Assembly (NCBI GenBank): GCA_001466705.2
Contig: LATX02000205.1
Coordinates: 124,001 to 188,000 of the forward strand
DNA length: 64,000 bases
Direction: 5' to 3'
Source: Moniliophthora roreri
Lineage: Eukaryota > Basidiomycota > Agaricomycetes > Agaricales > Marasmiaceae
The notes beneath the pieces were generated by a model, which was not told the DNA's origin, did not search any database, and saw only the letters and a list, made by a program, of their open reading frames with translations. The translations under genes were made by a program, and so were the position numbers. How positions within the stretch are numbered: the stretch's first letter is position 1; the number at the start of each line of letters is the position of its first letter. This document shows, piece by piece, positions 56,501 through 64,000 of the stretch.

Positions 56501-57294
56501 TTGACTAGTCTCCCCTAGGCCGACTCAATCACTCGCAAGCTCGCTAGATAGAGGTTTTGACAGACACAAAGCCAGCAGAACGCCATGCGGTTTGGCATCA
56601 ACGGTCCTTGCCCAGTACCTTCCAGAGGTCAGCAAGCTCAGAAGAAGCCATCAAAGTCCTCGGTTCCCGTATGATACCCTGATGCTTGGCTGCCGTATGG
56701 ATGGACGTATGAAGCATTCTTGCAGATGCTCAAGCTTTAAGGTGCGTCATCCTTCTCAACATTATACTGCCAGCTCGCTACTGTTATAGCGCAATACTTT
56801 TATTTCATTACGCTGACGTGTTCATCGCACTGACACGTTTCTTCACAGGTCCAACACTGCTCTTAGGTAGACGCGGTATGCGGAGCTCATTCTGGACGGT
56901 AACCTCGCAAGGTATGACATCTTCTCGACTCATTATCGTACATACTGATTGACTATTACGGCCCCTGAGTATAGGTTCTACCACCACCAGATGCTGTGGA
57001 CGTGGATAGCGTTTGGATGAACTGCTGCAGGCTGTGGAACAAACTGCGTCGCCACTTCGGTATTTAAGTATTTCACCTCAGTGAAGATCCCCAGGCCTTA
57101 TCGATTATCTCCTGTTTGAGACATGCGCTTTGCTGTATGTATTATTGTCCCAAATATGATAGCCACGCGTGCTGGTGTGTCGAACTTCGGATGCGAGAGG
57201 TTGATTACCGCTCCTACTGTCCTTGACGTGCTTCTCCCGAATGTCTTTGGTTGAAGTGGTGTTGACTAAAGAACAGGTATAGACGTCTTCTGAT
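56501..57294. other. No gene called
   Basis: Exon-like scraps on the plus strand at 56590-57060 can be read in pieces with GT..AG-like borders but resemble no family. The 3' flank of the membrane protein gene is included. Confidence 0.35.
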
Positions 57295-59572
57295 TCAATG
57301 ATGCTGAAGCACAAGAGAATCTTGATACCGAAAGGATCGTGATTGTACACATTGGGAAAGACTAGTAATAATAACACTAACAGACGACACTAAGCTTTTC
57401 CAAGCATTCTGAGGCGGTGATGTGAGGTGTCTAGCTGCTGTACTTGCGTCGCCGACATTGACGACTTGTCCTGGGGAAACCAATTGAAGATGTGGCCCTG
57501 GAACATTCTCCCAGGCTAGTAATGCAGATTGAGAAGCTACCGTGGGGCAGACAACACCCCAGTACGGCTTCAACCCCCCATAGCAGTCCTCGACTGTACG
57601 TACACCTGCCAAAGCTCGGGTGATAACCAAAAACAAGATCCAAGCAGCTACAAGGATCGCAGCCACGATAAGAGGAATGAAGCTGACTGCGTATGGGGGT
57701 CTATAGCATGTTCCCAAAGGTCCAGCTGTGTCAGACACCAAAACGGGGGAATTAGACGCAGCGACCCATCCATTGTAGGTTAGAGAGTTGAGGACATATG
57801 CTGCCCCAAGCTGTCCAAACCATCTTATCGCTGTGCTGGGTGACCAGTTGAATCCGCGACTATCGACAGCAAGAGCACGCAAGCAATCATAGTCAGTGAA
57901 GCTCAGATCCCCGAGGTTAATGATCGTAGTCCCAACTCTCGATAGTGTGCTCCCTGCACTCGCGGTGCCTCTTCTCACAGTTGCGCGCCCATCTTTGTTG
58001 TCTATAAAATGAGAAGTACGACCGTTCGGATTGTCGCTCAGGGTATAGCGAAGAACCGGGTCGAGAACGTTGTATTGTGTGCCGTTTGGCCCGACAACAG
58101 CATCAAAGTATTCCGCATGGAGTACATGCAAATCGCTAGGTAAACGAGTAATGTTCACAGCGACCTGTCCTGTCTCAGCAGCGGAAATTGTTCCTGATAC
58201 CATATTGATTTGGGATGCAGACGCGCAAACCATCTTTGATCCCACTTGCACGAGGTCACCATCCTCTGCAATCATGCCGGTGAGTGTGACGGGCTCACAC
58301 ATATCAGAGGCGATTAAGATACCAGAACGTATCCCCAAGGTGTCGTCTAGCTCGAGCTGCTTTCGTAAGCCCTCTGTACAGTTCCCTCTTATCCAACGAG
58401 TGATATCTACACCGTCAGTGGTGCCGACATCTGGAAGGAAGAAGTTGTCGATACGAGACGCTTCCGTGAGTTTAAAGCCTGTAGAGTTGATTACTCTGAA
58501 ACCATCCTTTGAAGACGAGTTGAAAATGGAGGAATACACATTCCGGACGTCGTCCACTGTCCTCGATAGGACATCCTTCATGTAATCAGGACCCTTATAG
58601 CTGCGCCAATCGCTTTTCTCGGAAAAGTATTCGAGGCCATTTCCGCTAGCGTCCAGAATGTGACTGGCAAAAATACCAAGAGACATGCATCCGACCTCGA
58701 CCTCGAATGCCATGGCCTTTTCGAGGTTCACCGATTGGCCAGATTGCAACGACGGGACACCGAAAACAACCCTTAGTCCTCCCTCGTGTGGCTCGACAAC
58801 TTGGCCGTTTCTAATGGTGGCATTCAATACTAATGAATCCCCAAAACTTTGCCGATAGGTGTTTAGGTCGAAAACATTGGAGCGGGAGTGGTTCAAGTGT
58901 CGAATGTTGACGGGAAGGAGCATGTCGGAATCGGTGGTATTAATGCCAGTAAAGATGGAGGGGTCAGCGAAGGTCGAGTTGTGCCAGGACGTGGACACAC
59001 GAAGCGTGTTATCGGTACCAAGATTGACGTCCCCTATCTCGATCACATCCATTGAATCGCATCTGCATCACAGATTAACAGTAAGCTCGAGTACTACCGG
59101 AGGATAGGAACACGCACCGATAGGCTTTCACCGATCCAGGATCCGTACCGTTCACCAATGCACTTTTAACCATTGCTAACGCTTCCTCAGTACTGTTCAC
59201 CGAGGCGGGATGATCAGGAAAATCCCGCAACGTTTTGCACGCGTATAGACCAAGAAAGCCTAAATCGCTGAGAGCAGCGGGGAGTCCATAAACGCTGAGT
59301 AGCGTCAAGGTAAGGATCAGACGAGGGGATGTGGCGGGGTCTCCATTGCGGCCACGGATGGCATTGAATATCCACTTGCGCGTCGTTTTCCCTGAGGTCT
59401 CTCGTCCAACCACGCGATTGAGAATGTCATGGGTATGGAGCGATGCGATACGAGGAGCAGATGCAAGGACAATATATCCTATGAGAAAGATTCCGTCATA
59501 GTTCAGGATCTGAATCACCGCACGTAAAATGAATGTGAGCTGCCCAACAGTCAACGCCGAAGTTAGAAACAT
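57295..59572 (-). CDS. Large membrane glycoprotein of unknown function
   Basis: Two exons joined by a GTGCGT..GCAG intron at about 59068-59118, giving about 740 residues. The start MFLTSALTVGQLTFILRAVI at 59572 opens a hydrophobic N-terminal region with about three membrane spans (to LSVYGLPAALSDLGFLGLYA). A long, probably extracellular domain of about 440 residues with many N-x-S/T sequons follows (NST, NTT, NAT, NSS, NCT, NIT). One more span (FIPLIVAAILVAAWILFLVI) and a cytoplasmic tail complete it. This topology is common for uncharacterised agaric membrane proteins; no enzymatic motif is visible. The gene is intact. Confidence 0.8.
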
Positions 59573-60559
59573 GGCGAAGAGTCTGGTAGGAGGTAGTGGG
59601 GGAAATCTAGGGAATGAATGGAATGAATGAAGTATGAGAGAGGGGAAGAAGAGAGGAGTATATGAAGTTTGTTGTGGCGTTTTTGTGGGTGACAGCATAC
59701 AGCCTAGCGAAAGAAGCCGTTGCACTCGTTGTATCTACCCATTTCTATCCATTTTTTTGATAGCCTATTTTGACAGCTTAGTGCTTGGCGCGATGGAAAC
59801 AGATGAGAAGTAATTCACCAATTTTTTGAGGAACCAGCATTAAAAATGCCCAATGAACCTGACACTGAGTATTGGAGCCGACAGTGCTAGCTTGTCGGCC
59901 ATGATTTCTGATCGTCTCTTGCGAGCTATGGACTTGGCGGAGATTCAGAGAATCTCTATTAGTGGGCCCGAGTAAGAACGCGACGAGCGCGCTCAGAGTA
60001 TGTGAAATATGTTTCTATGAGGGAGGGGTATGGAATCGCAAACTAGCCGTGGTCGGAGAGTATACATTAATGCTTGGAGCCGAATGCGTAGTCTGGGTGA
60101 GCATCGTGGCAAAATGCGATAGTGCCATAGTGAAGAGCTGAGCGGGGAGGTGGTGTCTGAGCAATACAACGCGCTCACCCAAGCGACGTCAGTATGGACA
60201 GAACGACCCGAGTTCTCAAGCATTCATATTGCTGTTCGTATTCATTGGACTGCCCAACGTGATTCAGGGTCGCTACTATCTGAGCAAGAGTTGGACAGTT
60301 TTTTTGTTCTCAACGGATTCATTCTGACTCACCTCATCAAATGGTCGAGTCCTATTAGATCTAGCGAGTCACGACTTTCAGATCCATGGGCTCAAGGCTG
60401 AGAACGTCTATCATCAACACAGTCTTTGCCACAAACAGACCAGATATGTACCTTATCCAGGTTCTGCGAATAGTGCCTCATAATGAAAGCCAAAGTCTGG
60501 TCAAGCTGAAAGGACCACAAGCACGTCAGGCAACGAGTGTGCGAATGGGAACTGGAGAT
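59573..60559. other. Intergenic, no gene seen
   Basis: The frame ahead of 59572 stays open but is low-complexity and has no hydrophobic start. 59750-60560 shows only unrelated short frames. Confidence 0.5.
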
Positions 60560-61640
60560 GAACTTGGTTATCCAGGTGAATGATTAGGTCTCCTTTAGCT
60601 GGCTTGGGGACAGAGGTGGATTAAGAACCCTGCGTAAAGCAACACATGCGAGGAACTAAACCAGACACCTTGTAGAGCATGGCATGTAGAAAGGTGACAA
60701 AGAAATATCAGAGGTTTTTGTCCTAGGGCTTCACATTTAAGCAGTGCCAGAAGGTAGCAGGCCTAACGAAGGTTAATTCCCTATACGAGATGCAGAGACA
60801 CGCGTCAGACGCACCGGGAGAACTTGCCGTATCGCCTTGACGAACAGAAATCCATCTTTTCGGATGCGCTGCTATTAGAGAAATTATCGAACTTGGGAGA
60901 AGAATGGTGAGGTGAACCTGAGCGCTCAGATCAGGGTTATTTCAATTGACAACTTCAGACCGAGCGCAACGGCCTTGGTAACAATCTCGGTCTGCAGGCT
61001 GAAGATAACCCTGTAACGAGCGCCTGTCTTCAAGAAGGACCCCAATGCCTCAATAAACTAGTGATGCAGGTCGGTTTTCGATATCAGCGTCCTGTAGGGG
61101 TTGTCTTAGGCGCACCTTGTCCTGAATTCTTTGGGCGCAGAGTCCCCATCTTCGTCATCCTGGTGTTCTTCGATCCTACTATCATCCTTGTATGTTCGTT
61201 ATTGAGCTAGTCCAGTCCGGACGTGTGGAGACCTGGAATTCAGGTGCATCGAGTCAACGGTAAATCTATCCCAGTTCATGACTCTCTAGATAGAGAGGAT
61301 CCTTTCAAGTTTATCCTGAGCCTTCGGGTGTATTGTGAAGTAGGTATCGTCATAGTGCAGCGGTGAAAGCGGCAACGACAAACAAAGGCATACAATTTCT
61401 GATCCTTTCTCACTCAATACTCTTAGGCCTTAGATCTTGAATGGCACACCTAAACGAAGAGCAGCACGGATGTGCCACTTGAATAGGCAGTCGTCCTGAT
61501 AATCAACACGCTTGAAGTTAGTATTATATTAGTATTATGAACGAAGAGAATTGGTATTTTGGGCTGTAAGAGAAGGTGCGTCTGTAGTGTTAAACGCAAC
61601 TTCGAAACCACTTCTGACTGGCACGAGGTTCGACAGAACA
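60560..61640. repeat. Degraded third copy of the dehydrogenase upstream segment (D), without the gene
   Basis: Landmarks in the same order as segments B and C: AACTTGGTTATCCAGGTGAA (60563), TTATCCTGAGCCTTCGGGTG (61307), a GGCAACGACAAACAAAGGCA stretch (61370), a GAGAAGGTGCGTCTGTAGTG stretch (61570) and the following CTTCGAAACCA. The dehydrogenase coding region expected to the left is absent. Confidence 0.6.
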
Positions 61641-61780
61641 CCGTACTATAGCCTGACTTGCAGAGCTACTGTCACATTCCCAAGGTTACGAGGGTGTAAG
61701 AAGCTCCCTTGTCTTAGTGGAATGCTTCGTCTGCTACGCCCAGTGTCTCACAGCCAGCTCCAGTCCGATCTACCACTCGG

Positions 61781-61891
61781 GATAATTTTGCAGGATAGCT
61801 CTCTATTTCTGCTGGATAACCTCCCCATATTTGTCTATTTGGCTGGATAATTCTTCAATTTTGCAAGATATTCTCAAAATTCCCCAGGATA
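61781..61891. promoter_or_regulatory. Array of six GATA boxes in a degenerate 21-bp repeat
   Basis: GATA occurs at 61781, 61794, 61815, 61846, 61867 and 61888, four of the five steps being about 21 or 31 bp. Most copies sit in a TGC(A/T)GGATA...ATTT context, so the array looks like a tandem repeat rather than chance. It lies 60-170 bp upstream of the TATA box of the gene at 62045. GATA factors are known fungal nitrogen, iron and light regulators; binding here is inferred. Confidence 0.5.
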
Positions 61892-61953
61892 TCTCTCGAG
61901 ATCGCCGATGCATTCCCTCCATTCCTTGATTTTCATACTCCGTAGGGATTTCC

Positions 61954-61960
61954 TATATAA
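61954..61960 (+). promoter_or_regulatory. TATA box of the 62-kb gene
   Basis: TATATAA, about 85-90 bp before the ATG at 62045. Confidence 0.55.
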
Positions 61961-62044
61961 GGCTTGCATGCTATTCTAGCACAGCATTCGCCTCTTAGAG
62001 TCGAACCCCTACCATATCTGCATATTGCGCTTTAGCCCCTAAAA

Positions 62045-62646
62045 ATGTCTTTCACAACTTCCCAAATTTACAACTTTCAAGCCCTCTTTGGAGGTATCGA
62101 GGTACGTTTTCCCATGATATACGCCCGGTGCAGAATGCTAATGCCATCGTCATTGTGCAGGTGCCAGAAAGAGACGAGATTGACGAAATCATCGAGCTGT
62201 ACGTTGACTTTGAGGGGGGTGACAGTGATTCGTTGGTCCGAGAACATTGTGGAGGTGGTTTTGAGGTTGGTGGCTTTGAGGAGATGGAGAGGATTTTGGA
62301 GGCGTTTGTAGTCACTAACGAGATCTCGATGACCCACAGCTCTCAGGGTTACGTCGTCGACATTGAACATACCAGCCCCAATATCCCCATCAACAATACC
62401 ACCGACTCGACTCCAGCAAACCTCGACATGATAACAGAACCTCTCCGCCCAAAGAACCTCAACGTCGACATCGCCAATGTACGACAACTTCTCAACGTTC
62501 CGAGTATCAAGATCAACTTCAAGTCCAAATCCCAAAAAGAAAACCAAAAAGTCAAGGCTCAAGCTCAACACTCAACCTCGATTTTGAACGAACGGCATCT
62601 ACCGCCGCCTTCGCTGTACAAGACGCTCTCGACTAGGCGGTGGTAA
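62045..62646 (+). CDS. Hypothetical two-exon protein
   Basis: Exon 1 MSFTTSQIYNFQALFGGIE ends at a GTACGT donor (62103). The intron ends CATTGTGCAG at about 62160, and exon 2 continues VPERDEIDEIIELYVDFEGG, FEEMERILEAFVV, an Asn/Thr/Pro-rich middle and a Lys/Gln/Ser-rich end, stopping after LSTRRW. About 180 residues. It has no signal peptide or known domain; the acidic first half and basic second half suggest a soluble, partly disordered protein. The start is supported by the TATA box and the clean intron. Confidence 0.55.
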
Positions 62647-64000
62647 AGGTTTGCTTCGTTCTTCGTCTCTCCATAATGTTCCGTCACTTTGGATGTGTGT
62701 CGAGGATGACTTTCATGTTCCCCTTCGTTGCTTTGGACTTGTGGTGTTCGACGCTTCCTCTTTTGGCTCTCCATTCTTGGGTTTCATTACTGATTTTGTT
62801 GGTGAAGTTGCCGCCTTATCAGTCGTTCTCGTAGATGCTTTCGATGCCATGGAAAGGGACTCGTCTAAATGGGTCTGGAGGTATGTCTCTTTCTCTTTCT
62901 ATCCCGTGTCGTAGTACTCATTGAAATCATAGGTCTACTGAGTTTGGAATCAAGGCGTATCGTGTATGCTGCTGGCGAGTTTCACCATAGAGGTATTTCT
63001 GTCTCACCTGGCATGTGAGCTCATGTTCTCGTATACCCTATGCAGGTTCACCATGCACTTCAGGTCTAAAGCATGCGAGGCTGTTCGACGGGCTACCTGC
63101 AAGATGCTCTCGGCACATCTGATTTGATTCGCCTTACCGGTATACCCTTCCTTTTCTCTGGATTTGGCGGCGACTTTCTCTTACACTCCGAGCTTCGTGA
63201 CTTTCCTTGTACCTCTTGGGTTTCTCAATACCATTCCTTTCGCTCTGTTCTCTAGTTCCCCATATTGGATTCTTGTCTCATTGTTCATAATTGCAGATGC
63301 CCCCTGCGCTACTGGAATCTCCGTGAATAATCGTCAACGCAATTCGGGCTTCAAGGTGTAACACTATTATTAGTACTGCCGACTAAGCCTGCTCCTCATT
63401 CAGCCTATGTGTTCATGGTATTAACATGCGCCCTGCAGGTTCGAGAACACTCTTCAACATCCGCGCGAAGTCCATTCGAGACTAGAATTTACTAGGTATG
63501 TTGTGCATGCTCCTCTGGCCATCGGAGTACATGCTCATTGGTTGTCGTAGCGTTCGATGATGATTTTGCGGTGCGTTGGGAAAGATGGATGCGGATTGCG
63601 TATGGAACGGATTTGCAATTCATGCTTCATTTGTATTCTTTGGTGTCCTATTTCTTTTCATCAAGTTTTATATGTGTGAACCACGTGCCATATCCACTCA
63701 CGATTTGAGGAGTACCATAAAGCACGGAACGATCTTCTATCATCTCGAGGTAATTACAAAAAGGCCTTCGTTCCAAACTAATGCTCCTTTCTCGTTGGCT
63801 TGACTTTGATTTTAGTGAGCAGTTTACGTCGACTGTACGACGCAACCACTTGTCTGCTTCGACATTGAATACTACAGAACATGTATGTTGAGTGAGGAAG
63901 ATCTAGGTTTTTGAGAAGCGGGATTTAAAGCTGCACTGGAGAAGGAAAAAACTTTCGTCAGTAACTTTCCGTTCAAAATGCCCGGCGACTGACCTTAGCC
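62647..64000. other. Possible exons of an unresolved plus-strand gene
   Basis: A frame at about 62651-62880 reads SLWMCVEDDFHVPLRCFGLV, VFDASSFGSPFLGFITDF and VGEVAALSVVLVDAFDAM up to a GTATGT donor near 62881, with codon usage that looks real. Later exons could not be joined (63060-63850 is fragmented), no ATG fits and no family is recognised. The gene may be degraded or run out of the window. Confidence 0.25.

Noticed and set aside
1..64000. CRISPR array, operon, riboswitch or bacterial-type defence island
   Set aside because: The sequence is clearly eukaryotic, with spliceosomal introns and TATA-type promoters; no regularly spaced identical repeats with unique spacers were found.

Overview
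The window looks like a gene-sparse, repeat-rich accessory region of an agaricomycete (mushroom-forming basidiomycete) nuclear genome. Genes are split by many short introns of about 45-70 nt with GTRNGT donors and CTAAC/CTGAC-like branch sites. Several protein families (NACHT proteins with a Gly/Asn-rich N-terminal motif, secreted DUF1680-type hydrolases, Smr proteins, secreted beta-lactamase-fold hydrolases) are typical of Agaricales. A position within the Marasmiineae is a guess from recalled family resemblance, not something shown here.

Layout. 0-9.2 kb: a TACGG-rich repeat end, an intron-containing tRNA-Ser(AGA), a dead kinase fragment, and a 5.1-kb block containing no CpG dinucleotide and a decayed DDE transposase. 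9.2-12.3 kb: a many-exon secreted GH127/DUF1680-type hydrolase. 14.2-19.8 kb: a zinc alcohol dehydrogenase pseudogene, then a head-to-head pair of a multi-domain family called here the VGRDQ family; the left copy looks intact, the right is broken. 20.2-31.4 kb: two tandemly duplicated secreted beta-lactamase-fold genes alternating with small secreted protein genes, several killed at the start codon. 33-45 kb: a beta-rich protein of unknown role, an Smr-domain protein, two secreted tandem-repeat proteins sharing a 19-bp upstream motif, a MITE with target-site duplication, and two more VGRDQ-family relics. 46-56.5 kb: a coiled-coil nuclear protein and two near-identical alcohol dehydrogenase genes flanking a NACHT NLR-like NTPase; the right dehydrogenase unit is interrupted by a hAT-like element with a perfect 8-bp target duplication. 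57.3-59.6 kb: a large membrane protein. 60.5-61.6 kb: a third, gene-less relic of the dehydrogenase upstream segment. 62.0-62.6 kb: a small two-exon gene.

The most interesting link is that the NACHT protein and the VGRDQ-family proteins begin with the same short motif, NNVGRDQIN, and three VGRDQ copies keep a short C-terminal tail ending in Cys. This resembles an NLR and a set of candidate partner proteins sharing a signalling motif, expanded and decaying by duplication. It is an inference from sequence only. Exon structures were traced by eye and small boundary errors are likely.
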